From contig VBOM01000096.1 of the NCBI GenBank assembly GCA_005877535.1, positions 1-8,374 on the forward strand: a stretch of 8,374 bases of DNA, written 5' to 3'. This document shows positions 1 to 5,987 of this stretch, one piece after another; position 1 is the first letter of the stretch; the number at the start of each line of letters is the position of its first letter. The notes below the pieces were generated by a model that made no database searches, had not been told where the DNA came from, and worked only from the letters and a program-made list of their open reading frames with translations. The position numbers and the translations under genes are program-made. The DNA is from Nitrospirota bacterium (lineage in GTDB: Bacteria; Nitrospirota; Nitrospiria; Nitrospirales; Nitrospiraceae).

Positions 1-236
1 AAGATCACGTCTCTTACTCCCAAGACACCGGCGGCACGGAGGGCCTCCTCTCTTCTTACTTCGGCCATCCGCTGCTCCGTCAACGCGAATGGGTTCGATG
101 ACCTGCCACCGTTCGTCACGACGACGGAGGTAATCACAGCCATGGACTCCACCAGTTTGGCGACCGTCCCGCCCATGCCGATCTCCATGTCATCCGGATG
201 AGCGCTGATGATGACGACGCTGTTGTTGTGGCTCAT
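1..236 (-). CDS. PIG-L/LmbE-family deacetylase, N-terminal part (cut by window edge)
   Basis: The frame reads from ATG at 236 to the left edge without a stop, giving 78 codons of the N-terminus. Residues 12-22 read AHPDDMEIGMG, the metal-binding signature of the PIG-L/LmbE fold, in which the His and Asp of AHPDD bind zinc. Family members remove N-acetyl groups from sugar conjugates such as GlcNAc-inositol or GlcNAc-malate (MshB, BshB). The substrate cannot be told from this fragment. The start lies 16 nt after the lipA stop on the same strand, which suggests read-through from the pdh-lipA unit. The only purine-rich ribosome site, AAGGGA, is rather far (about 12 nt) from the ATG. The family call is firm; the precise function is open. 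Confidence 0.85.
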   Translation of the reverse strand, partial: MSHNNSVVIISAHPDDMEIGMGGTVAKLVESMAVITSVVVTNGGRSSNPFALTEQRMAEVRREEALRAAGVLGVRDVI

Positions 237-252
237 GGCCGAGGCATATCCC

Positions 253-1188
253 TTAGACGTCGAGGGCTACCTGCTGTTCTGCGTGGTAGGAACTGCGGAC
301 GAGCGGGCCGGATTCGATGTGGGTGAAGCCAATGGCCATCCCCTCCACTTTTAACATGGCAAACTCGCTGGGATCGTAGAAGCGCGCAACAGGCAGATGC
401 TGTCTTGTCGGTTGGAGATATTGGCCGATGGTCATGATGTCGCAGCCGACGGAGCGGAGGTCGCGCATGACCTCGCGTGCCTCGTCAATGGTTTCTCCCA
501 TCCCGAGGATCAGCCCGGATTTAGTGCGCATGCCCCATTGCTTCGCCTTGCCGAGTAACTCGATCGATCGCTGATACTTTCCTTGTGGTCTGATTGCCGG
601 AAACAGCCGCCGGACGGTTTCGATGTTGTGATTCAGAATCTCCGGCCTCTCGGCGCAGACCATCGCAAGGGCTGTCTCATTCCCTTCGAAATCTGGAATC
701 AAGACTTCAATTGTGCAGGCGGGACTGAGCTGTCTGGTCTGCCGGATCGTTTCGGCAAAGATCGCGGCGCCGCCATCTTCCAGTTCGTCCCGGTTCACCG
801 ATGTGATCACGGCATGTCTCAGGCCCAACACCCGGACCGCTTGTGCGACGCGAAGCGGTTCTTCATGATCGATTGCCGCCGGTCGGCCTGTCACGACTGA
901 ACAGTAGTGGCAACGTCTGGTGCAGATGTCGCCCAGGATGAGGAAAGTCGCGGTGCGTGCGTTCCAACATTCCCATCGGTTCGGGCAACGCGCTTCTTCG
1001 CAGATGGTATGGAGCTTGAGCCGGTCCATCGTCTGCTTGATGTCGAGGTAGTCTGGACCGGTTTTCGCTTCGACTTTGAACCAGGATGGGAGGCGTTGAG
1101 AAGAGCGGAGGGCCGATGGCGGAGGGCCGATAGGCGGAGATGTGTCAGCGGTAGAAGTTCTCAGTTGGCTCAGGGGTACAAAGCTCAT
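253..1188 (-). CDS. lipA: Lipoyl synthase (radical SAM)
   Basis: LipA inserts two sulfur atoms into protein-bound octanoyl chains to make the lipoyl cofactor of 2-oxo acid dehydrogenases, in the cytoplasm. The 311-residue product has the family length and both cysteine sets. The auxiliary cluster uses C63, C68 and C74 (CEEARCPNRWEC). The radical SAM cluster uses C89, C93 and C96 (CTRRCHYC). The C-terminal RSSYHAEQQ at 298-306 carries the serine that ligates the auxiliary cluster in this family. The N-terminal 33 or so residues are Ser/Pro/Thr-rich and look disordered. The start is fixed by a 4-bp ATGA overlap with the pdhC stop and by an AAGGAG site 5 nt upstream. The immediate target is presumably the lipoyl domain of PdhC, encoded just before it. 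No LipB or LplA is in the window. Confidence 0.97.
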   Translation of the reverse strand: MSFVPLSQLRTSTADTSPPIGPPPSALRSSQRLPSWFKVEAKTGPDYLDIKQTMDRLKLHTICEEARCPNRWECWNARTATFLILGDICTRRCHYCSVVTGRPAAIDHEEPLRVAQAVRVLGLRHAVITSVNRDELEDGGAAIFAETIRQTRQLSPACTIEVLIPDFEGNETALAMVCAERPEILNHNIETVRRLFPAIRPQGKYQRSIELLGKAKQWGMRTKSGLILGMGETIDEAREVMRDLRSVGCDIMTIGQYLQPTRQHLPVARFYDPSEFAMLKVEGMAIGFTHIESGPLVRSSYHAEQQVALDV

Positions 1189-2387
1189 CGAGTCTCCTTC
1201 GACGGAAGTAACTCTGAGGGGTGTTCCAGGATACGTTTAAACTCCTTCAGGAAGCCGGCCCCCTGTACACCATCCAGCGCCCGGTGGTCGCAGGATAACG
1301 TCACCTTCATACGCCGGCCCGCCTTGACCGTACCGTCTTTGACGACAGGCACGTCGCGGATGGTGCCCACGGCGATGGATGCCGCCTGAGGGGGGATGAG
1401 GACCGCGATGAAGTTTTCCACGTCGAACATTCCTAAGTTTGAGATCGTGAAGGTGGCATCTATGTATTCCTGCGGATGTAAGCGTTTCTCCCTGGCCCGG
1501 TCGATCAGCGTGCGCGATTCGGCCGAGATATCGTCCAGTGACTTCGCGTCGCAATTGCGAATGACCGGCGTGATCAAGCCGTCATCGATGCCGACGGCGA
1601 CGCCGATATCAATGCGCGCATGTCGCCTGATGGCCTGGCCGGTGAATGACACATTGATTTCAGGATGTCGGGTGAGCGCGATCGCTGCGGCTTTGATCAG
1701 CAAGTCGGTGACAGAGGGATGCGTGGTTCGGTTCTGTTTGCACTGATCACGGAACCGATCTGCCTGCTCCATATCGATCTCGCTCGTCAGATAAAAGTGC
1801 GGCACTGGCGCTTTGCTCTGTGTCGTCGCTCGGGCGATGGCTTTCCGCATCTGGCTCAGCGGTTGGTCTGTTCCAGCCGGCAGCATCGACGTTGGCGGCG
1901 CCTGGGTTTTCAAGACATCCTCTTCCACGATTCGCCCGCCAGGACCCGTTCCGGTGATGGTGGCGAGATCGATCCCCCGTTCGGCAGCGAGCGATTTCGC
2001 GCGAGGCGAGGCGAGGATACGGATTTCTTCTGAACCCGCTGGTAAGGCGGGTGCCGGACCAGCAGCAGCCGGCGCGCTTGTCTTGGTTCCCCCGCCGGCC
2101 GATGGCGCGGCAGTGATCCTGTCGGTCAATGCCGCGGTGATGTCTTCATCCGGTCCCCCGATGACGCCGATCAACGTTCCGGACATCACGGTTGCGCCGT
2201 CCTGCACCAGGATTTTCCGTAGGATGCCGGAGGCGAAGGCTTCCAGATCCATGATGGCCTTGTCGGTTTCGATTTCAGCGAGCGCCTCCCCTGCCTGCAC
2301 CGGATCCCCTTCGCGTTTCTTCCACGCAAGGAGGACGCCCTCTTCCATCGTGTCGGTTAATTTTGGCATCACGACGCGACTAGCCAT
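1185..2387 (-). CDS. pdhC: Dihydrolipoamide acetyltransferase, E2 of pyruvate dehydrogenase
   Basis: E2 forms the core of the complex and transfers the acyl group from its lipoyl arm to CoA. The 400-residue product shows the standard order. A single lipoyl domain spans about 3-78, with the target lysine at K43 in ETDKA. An Ala/Pro-rich linker at about 92-118 follows. The peripheral-subunit-binding domain is at about 123-160 (ASPRAKSLAAERGID, GTGPGGRI). The catalytic acyltransferase domain runs from about 172 to 395. The active-site motif DHRALDG at 367-373 gives H368 and D372. The start is supported by a GAGGGA site 5 nt upstream. The gene is separated from the preceding small gene by repeat element A and overlaps lipA by 4 bp. 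An acetoin or branched-chain E2 is possible, but pyruvate is the best guess. Confidence 0.93.
   Translation of the reverse strand: MASRVVMPKLTDTMEEGVLLAWKKREGDPVQAGEALAEIETDKAIMDLEAFASGILRKILVQDGATVMSGTLIGVIGGPDEDITAALTDRITAAPSAGGGTKTSAPAAAGPAPALPAGSEEIRILASPRAKSLAAERGIDLATITGTGPGGRIVEEDVLKTQAPPTSMLPAGTDQPLSQMRKAIARATTQSKAPVPHFYLTSEIDMEQADRFRDQCKQNRTTHPSVTDLLIKAAAIALTRHPEINVSFTGQAIRRHARIDIGVAVGIDDGLITPVIRNCDAKSLDDISAESRTLIDRAREKRLHPQEYIDATFTISNLGMFDVENFIAVLIPPQAASIAVGTIRDVPVVKDGTVKAGRRMKVTLSCDHRALDGVQGAGFLKEFKRILEHPSELLPSKETR
1194..1199 (-). promoter_or_regulatory. Ribosome binding site of lipA inside the pdhC 3' end
   Basis: AAGGAG on the minus strand lies 5 nt before the lipA ATG and is made from the last codons of pdhC (Lys-Glu). 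Together with the ATGA overlap it argues for translational coupling of lipA to pdhC. Confidence 0.85.
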
Positions 2388-2392
2388 AAAAG

Positions 2393-2398
2393 TCCCTC
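2393..2398 (-). promoter_or_regulatory. Ribosome binding site of pdhC, flush with repeat element A
   Basis: GAGGGA on the minus strand lies 5 nt before the pdhC ATG. Its upstream edge is 2 nt from the terminal GGATGCT of the repeat at 2401, so the element ends just short of the translation signal without damaging it. Confidence 0.75.
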
Positions 2399-2400
2399 AC

Positions 2401-2612
2401 GGATGCTGAAAAAGTCCCCCATTTCACCCGCCCAACCCCGGCGCGCCTAGACGCGCCTTTTCCCATGTTTCGTTCTCGGTTCGACATAATCCTTAACGTA
2501 ATTCTGAAGCTACATCTCCGGTTGTGTCATCCCTGCGGCCTCGCCAGGGAAAGAGATGCGTCTTGGCGCGTCTGGGGCTGGCGGGTGTAACCGCCGGCCT
2601 TTTTGAGCATCC
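2401..2612. repeat. Inverted-repeat element, copy A (MITE-like, 212 bp)
   Basis: The left end reads GGATGCTGAAAAAGTCCCCC. The reverse complement of the right end reads GGATGCTCAAAAAGGCCGGC. The inverted match continues inward with gaps: CACCCGCCC near 2425 against GGCGGGTG near 2580-2587, and AGACGCGCC near 2449-2457 against GGCGCGTCT near 2566-2574. A central TCCCTG/CAGGGA pair (2530-2535 and 2545-2550) could cap a further stem. No open frame of note lies inside. The same ends occur in copy B at 5531-5652 in the opposite orientation. I see no clear target-site duplication. It fits a non-autonomous mobile or structured intergenic element; which of these is inference. Confidence 0.8.
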
Positions 2613-2648
2613 TTAAGATCGGAGTTGTCTTTCAATCATCACCATCAT

Positions 2649-3011
2649 TTAACTAATAGTAGAGCGACGAAACCAACCGAAAAACTTGCTGATCAATCCA
2701 TCTGGTGTTTCAGGCTGCCGCGGAGGGTCCGGATACTCAATCCAAGGCTCCTGAGAACCCAAATAGGCACCTTCATGGACGCTTAGTTGGCTGCGAAGTT
2801 GCGAGTAGCCCTGCTCTTGGAGAATGCGAATTAATTCCTCGAGCGCCGCCCTCGGTGTGTCGTACGCCGCGGTCACCACGCGTGTCGTTTCATATCGAAG
2901 AATCGCTTGATAGCCTCCCTCGGCCTGCTCAAACACGACCGGCCTGCTGAAGCCGCGTTCGCGTGCATCCAAGCCGGCCAATTGATGCTTCTCCTGTGCC
3001 TGGTCTGCCAT
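2649..3011 (-). CDS. Unrecognised 120-residue protein between pdhB and pdhC
   Basis: I do not recognise this protein. From ATG at 3011 it has 120 residues; an ATG two codons further out (3017) is possible, but AGGA sits 5 nt before the inner start. Residues 26-50 alternate as a likely beta-hairpin (VVFEQAEGGYQAILRYETTR). They are followed by a probable helix at 52-68 (TPRAALEELIRILQEQG), suggesting a small alpha/beta domain. A Pro-rich stretch at 92-104 leads to a C-terminal aromatic and basic tail (LISKFFGWFRRS), which could be an amphipathic helix touching a membrane or a partner. There are no cysteines, signal peptide or catalytic motif. It lies 39 nt after the previous small gene and before repeat A. 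Expression as a real protein is supported by its ribosome site and operon position. A role with the PDH complex is inferred from position only. Confidence 0.7.
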   Translation of the reverse strand: MADQAQEKHQLAGLDARERGFSRPVVFEQAEGGYQAILRYETTRVVTAAYDTPRAALEELIRILQEQGYSQLRSQLSVHEGAYLGSQEPWIEYPDPPRQPETPDGLISKFFGWFRRSTIS

Positions 3012-3050
3012 GACCATCCTGCGAGAGAGTTCTCCTATCTGAGTACTCTC

Positions 3051-3419
3051 TCAAAGGGCCCGGAACACAGCCAAGAGATCGCTCAATGCAATGGTCTTGT
3101 TCCGCAGGATAGCGCGCTGTGCCTGCGTCGGCTCCATTGCGGAGGCTCGCTCATGGCCGCCTTTCAAGATGGCGGTTCCGAGGGCAAGCACGTCTTTGCA
3201 TTCCTTCTCGACTTTGCTCTTCACCACGGGATTCACCGCCAGAATGTCCGCCATCGTTGCGCGCGTCTTGGAGAGATGCGCGTGCAGTTCCTCGTCTGGG
3301 TATGTCTTCCGGGCCGCCTCATCGAGGCAGCGATCGAGATACTGTGTCAGGAACACATAGAGTCGAACAAGCGTCTCTGTAATCTCGATATGACCGAGAG
3401 TCTGGGCTTGTGACGACAT
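3051..3419 (-). CDS. Unrecognised 122-residue helical protein after pdhB
   Basis: I do not recognise this protein. It begins 25 nt after the pdhB stop, with AGGAGG 11 nt before the ATG, a slightly long spacing. The frame stays open upstream into pdhB, but that extension is Arg/Ser/Pro-rich shadow sequence with no ribosome site. The composition predicts an almost wholly alpha-helical, soluble protein, with likely helices at about 12-37, 42-61, 65-86 and 97-121. Two cysteines (C31, C74) are far apart and do not form a metal motif. Charged residues alternate with Leu, Val and Ala as in a small helical bundle. It has no transmembrane segment or signal peptide. Its place between the E1 and E2 genes suggests co-expression with PDH; a role as an assembly or regulatory subunit is only a guess. 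Confidence 0.72.
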   Translation of the reverse strand: MSSQAQTLGHIEITETLVRLYVFLTQYLDRCLDEAARKTYPDEELHAHLSKTRATMADILAVNPVVKSKVEKECKDVLALGTAILKGGHERASAMEPTQAQRAILRNKTIALSDLLAVFRAL

Positions 3420-3444
3420 AGGTAAACGTGCCTCCTTTCTTCGT

Positions 3445-4422
3445 CTACTGTGCGCCGCACAATGCTTTGACAGCCTCGATGACACGCGCCTTGTCCGGGA
3501 TGGCGGCATCTTCCAATGGGCGACTATAGGGCATCGGCACATCTTCGCCGGTGACGCGCTGAATGGGGGCGTCCAGGTAGTCGAACGCCGCCGCATACAC
3601 ACTCTCGGCAATCTGCGCACCCAGCCCGCAAAAACGCCAGCCCTCTTCGACGATCACGAGATGCCCGGTCTTTTTGACCGAGGCCACGATCGTTGCTAGG
3701 TCCAAGGGTTTGAGGGTGCGGGGATCGATGACCTCGACCTCGATGTCCTCTCGGCTCAATTGTTCGGCTGCCTCCAGCGTCAGCAGGAGCATCTTCGAGT
3801 AGGCGACGATCGTCGCGTCGCGTCCGACACGCTTCACCTCGGCGACACCGATGGGGATCGTGTACTCACCGTCTCCGACATCCCCCTTCGTTCCGTACAG
3901 CAATTGCGCTTCGATGAAGATGACAGGATTGTTGTCACGGATTGCGCTCTTCAGCAAGCCCTTCGCATCGTGCGGCGTGGCCGGCGCGATCACTTTCAAT
4001 CCCGGCACGTGGCAGAACCAGGCCTCCAGGCTTTGCGAATGCTGCGCGCCTAACTGGTGAGCTGCGCTGCCAGGTCCGCGAATCACTAGCGGCACAGACA
4101 GCTGCCCTCCCGACATGTAATGAATTTTAGCGGCATTGTTGACGATCTGATCCAATGCCAGAATGCCGAAATTCATGGTCATGAGCTCGACGATGGGATG
4201 CAACCCAGCCATGGCGGCGCCGATTGCCAGGCCTGTGAAGCCGGCTTCCGTGATCGGGGTATCCACCACCCGTTGAGGGCCGAATTCTTCCACGAAACCC
4301 TTACTGACTTTGAAGGCACCCTGGTAGTAGCCCACTTCCTCGCCGATCAGGAAAATGCGCGAGTTTCGACGCATCTCCTCCCGCATGGCCTGGTTCAGAG
4401 CTTCCCGATAGGAGAGCAACAT
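3445..4422 (-). CDS. pdhB: Pyruvate dehydrogenase E1 component, beta subunit
   Basis: The beta subunit completes the thiamine diphosphate site of the alpha2-beta2 E1, which decarboxylates the 2-oxo acid and reductively acylates E2. The 325-residue length is typical. The pyrimidine-binding transketolase domain comes first, with GEEVGYYQGAFKVSKG at 27-42 and the conserved DTPITEAGFTGLAIGAAMAG at 54-73. The FGILALDQIVNNAAKIHYMSGGQ segment begins at about 85. The transketolase C-terminal domain follows from about 200, with VEVIDPRTLKPLD and the HLVIVEEGW motif. The gene starts 8 nt after the pdhA stop, with GGAGG inside the end of pdhA, so the two subunits are surely co-translated. An acetoin dehydrogenase beta subunit is the main alternative. 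Confidence 0.94.
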   Translation of the reverse strand: MLLSYREALNQAMREEMRRNSRIFLIGEEVGYYQGAFKVSKGFVEEFGPQRVVDTPITEAGFTGLAIGAAMAGLHPIVELMTMNFGILALDQIVNNAAKIHYMSGGQLSVPLVIRGPGSAAHQLGAQHSQSLEAWFCHVPGLKVIAPATPHDAKGLLKSAIRDNNPVIFIEAQLLYGTKGDVGDGEYTIPIGVAEVKRVGRDATIVAYSKMLLLTLEAAEQLSREDIEVEVIDPRTLKPLDLATIVASVKKTGHLVIVEEGWRFCGLGAQIAESVYAAAFDYLDAPIQRVTGEDVPMPYSRPLEDAAIPDKARVIEAVKALCGAQ

Positions 4423-4430
4423 GGATTCTC

Positions 4431-5414
4431 TTATTCCTCCCGCATCACGTGGGTGTGCAAGGCCGATGGGGTTGGAAAAGGACTCTCATCCGCGAACTTG
4501 ACGGCAGAAGTCACGACTTCGCCGACTTCCCGCTCGAGCTGTATGAAATCGGTCTCGGCGCCCAGGTTGTTGCTCAGGATCGTCTCCTTCAGCATGAGAA
4601 GAGGGTCGCGTTTGCGGTGATCCTCTACTTCTTCTTTGGTTCGGTAGTGTCCGTGTGCCGGATCTGACATTGAATGGCCCAAAAAACGGTAGGTCATCGC
4701 CTCGATGAAAAATGCTCCCTGCCCCGCGCGCACCTGCTCGACGACCTTGCGCATCACATCGCGGACGGCCAGTACATCCATGCCATCCACGCGCTCAGCC
4801 ATGATGCCATAGGAGCGGGCCGTTTCTGCCACGCCCGCATAGAGTGCGATGGCCCGTTCAGCCGGCGTCCCCATTCCATAGCGGTTGTTCTCGCAGATAA
4901 AGACCACAGGAAGTTTCCACAAGGCAGCCAAGTTCAGCGCTTCGTGTGCCTGGCCGCTCGGGATCGCCCCTTCACCGAAAAAGCAGACGGTCACGAGGTC
5001 GAGTTTTTGATACTTGGTCGCGAAAGCGAGGCCTGTGGCAAGGGGAATATGGCCCCCGACAATGGCATAGCCGCCCATGAATCGGCGCGGGGCATCCACC
5101 AGGTGCATGGAGCCCCCTTTGCCCTGGCACAGGCCCGTCGCTTTGCCGAACAGCTCGGCCATCACGTGGCCGGGGTCGGAGCCTCGGGCGAGACAGTGCC
5201 CATGGTCGCGGTACGCGCTGATCGCGTAGTCATCCGGTCGAAGCGCGGCGATGGCCCCGACCGCAACGGCCTCTTCGCCGATATAGAGGTGCAGGAAACC
5301 GGCAATTTTTGCGAGAGCGTACATTTCCGCCGATTTTTCTTCGAACCGACGGATCAGCAGCATTTGACGATAGAGGAATAGTACGTCGCTCCGGTCCATA
5401 CCTGGCACTACCAT
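4431..5414 (-). CDS. pdhA: Pyruvate dehydrogenase E1 component, alpha subunit
   Basis: The alpha subunit binds thiamine diphosphate and Mg and catalyses decarboxylation of the 2-oxo acid. Numbering from ATG 5414 (327 residues), the opening MDRSDVLFLYRQMLLIRRFEEK is typical of the family. The Mg/TPP motif is present as GEGA at 147-150 through to ENN at 175-177. The loop FLGHSMSDPAHGHYRT near 244-259 matches the conserved E1 alpha phosphorylation-loop region. An inner ATG at 5399 (322 residues) is equally family-like. The frame also stays open upstream to 5540, but those residues are encoded by the tip of repeat B and should not be annotated. The two-subunit E1 differs from the single-chain AceE of enterobacteria. 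Pyruvate is the likely substrate because of the pdhC and lipA neighbours. Confidence 0.93.
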   Translation of the reverse strand: MVVPGMDRSDVLFLYRQMLLIRRFEEKSAEMYALAKIAGFLHLYIGEEAVAVGAIAALRPDDYAISAYRDHGHCLARGSDPGHVMAELFGKATGLCQGKGGSMHLVDAPRRFMGGYAIVGGHIPLATGLAFATKYQKLDLVTVCFFGEGAIPSGQAHEALNLAALWKLPVVFICENNRYGMGTPAERAIALYAGVAETARSYGIMAERVDGMDVLAVRDVMRKVVEQVRAGQGAFFIEAMTYRFLGHSMSDPAHGHYRTKEEVEDHRKRDPLLMLKETILSNNLGAETDFIQLEREVGEVVTSAVKFADESPFPTPSALHTHVMREE

Positions 5415-5421
5415 GATAAAG

Positions 5422-5434
5422 AGCCTAGCAGGCT
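5422..5434 (-). promoter_or_regulatory. Small hairpin covering the likely pdhA ribosome site
   Basis: AGCCT-GCT-AGGCT on the minus strand forms a 5-bp stem with a 3-nt loop. It ends 7 nt before the ATG at 5414. The only AGG near that ATG is in the 3' arm, so pairing would mask it. A second 5-bp stem, CTGCG/CGCAG (5485-5489 and 5495-5499), lies further upstream. Whether either stem works in the cell is inference. Confidence 0.35.
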
Positions 5435-5505
5435 TCGGAAAAACGATTGGGGCATACGAGAATCCTGATGGTCCATACGTGTGCCTGCGACAAGCGCAGT
5501 CGAGT

Positions 5506-5511
5506 GGTATA
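5506..5511 (-). promoter_or_regulatory. Possible -10 element of the pdhA promoter
   Basis: On the minus strand TATACC is preceded by TGT, giving an extended -10 pattern, about 92 nt before the pdhA start and 19 nt inside the edge of repeat B. No good -35 hexamer lies 16-18 nt upstream, so this is a weak candidate. Confidence 0.25.
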
Positions 5512-5530
5512 ACAGGTGAATACTCCCGAA

Positions 5531-5652
5531 GGATGCTCAAAAAGGCCGTCCAGCAAGGCCGCAGACGATGAAAGCACCGGAGACGTAGCCTCTGGGCTAC
5601 GTTGAGGATGCTTTCGAGGTGAGAACGAAGCTGGCGGGCTTTTTCAGCATCC
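5531..5652. repeat. Inverted-repeat element, copy B (MITE-like, 122 bp)
   Basis: The left end reads GGATGCTCAAAAAGGCCG. The reverse complement of the right end reads GGATGCTGAAAAAGCCCG; the match runs about 23 nt with two mismatches and a one-base gap. Nested stems fill the middle: GAAAGCA at 5570-5576 pairs with TGCTTTC at 5609-5615, and ACGTAGCC at 5583-5590 pairs with GGCTACGT at 5595-5602 around a TCTG loop. The whole element can therefore fold into one long interrupted hairpin on either strand. Its right end stops 2 nt short of the Rieske TAG codon, so it could end transcription of mrp-Rieske. I recall similar GGATGCTSAAAAAG elements between genes in Nitrospira genomes; that is memory, not a search. 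Confidence 0.85.
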
Positions 5653-5654
5653 TG

Positions 5655-5960
5655 CTAAATAAGCACCTTCACGTCCGTGCCATCCACCTTTACTTCATAC
5701 CGCTCCACTTTCGCCGCAGGAGTCGCCACGCAGGTGCCCGTGGTGACATCGTATTGCCAGCCGTGCCAGGGACAGGTCACGACAGACCCTTCGAGTTCTC
5801 CCTCGCCCAGCGGGCCGCCCCGATGGGCGCAGGTGTTGTCGATTGCGTGGAACGTCCCGTCCACATTAAATACCGCGAGGGTTTTGCCGTTTACTTCTGC
5901 GACGATCCCGTGGCCCGGTTTCACATCGTCTGTGCCTGTCACCCGCACGAATTCTCCCAT
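5655..5960 (-). CDS. Rieske-type [2Fe-2S] ferredoxin
   Basis: This is a single Rieske domain of 101 residues, with no membrane anchor or signal peptide, so it is cytoplasmic. The cluster ligands are C44 and H46 (CAHRGGPLGEG) and C63 and H66 (CPWHGW), 16 residues apart between the pairs as in soluble ferredoxins of the dioxygenase and NirD type. Such proteins carry single electrons to an oxygenase or reductase; no such partner is encoded here. The start at 5960 is supported by GGGGGAGG just before the ATG, with an earlier AAAGGA as an alternative. It begins 27 nt after the mrp stop and is probably co-transcribed with it. The electron partner is unknown; the family is certain. Confidence 0.92.
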   Translation of the reverse strand: MGEFVRVTGTDDVKPGHGIVAEVNGKTLAVFNVDGTFHAIDNTCAHRGGPLGEGELEGSVVTCPWHGWQYDVTTGTCVATPAAKVERYEVKVDGTDVKVLI

Positions 5961-5987
5961 CGCCTCCCCCGTCCTTTCATCTGTCTG

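Noticed and set aside
1813..2409. Plus-strand open frame of 198 codons opposite pdhC
   Set aside because: Antisense shadow of the E2 gene; its composition mirrors the Ala/Pro linker and there is no independent evidence.
2635..2649. Short ATCATCACCATCAT run after the 120-residue gene
   Set aside because: Only a few imperfect triplets; too short to call a repeat array or His-tag-like coding feature.
3420..3620. N-terminal extension of the 122-residue small gene into pdhB
   Set aside because: The extension is Arg/Ser/Pro-rich out-of-frame pdhB sequence, and AGGAGG lies just before the inner ATG at 3419.
4674..5381. Plus-strand open frame of 235 codons opposite pdhA
   Set aside because: It is fully antisense to a well-conserved enzyme gene and shows no domain or ribosome site.
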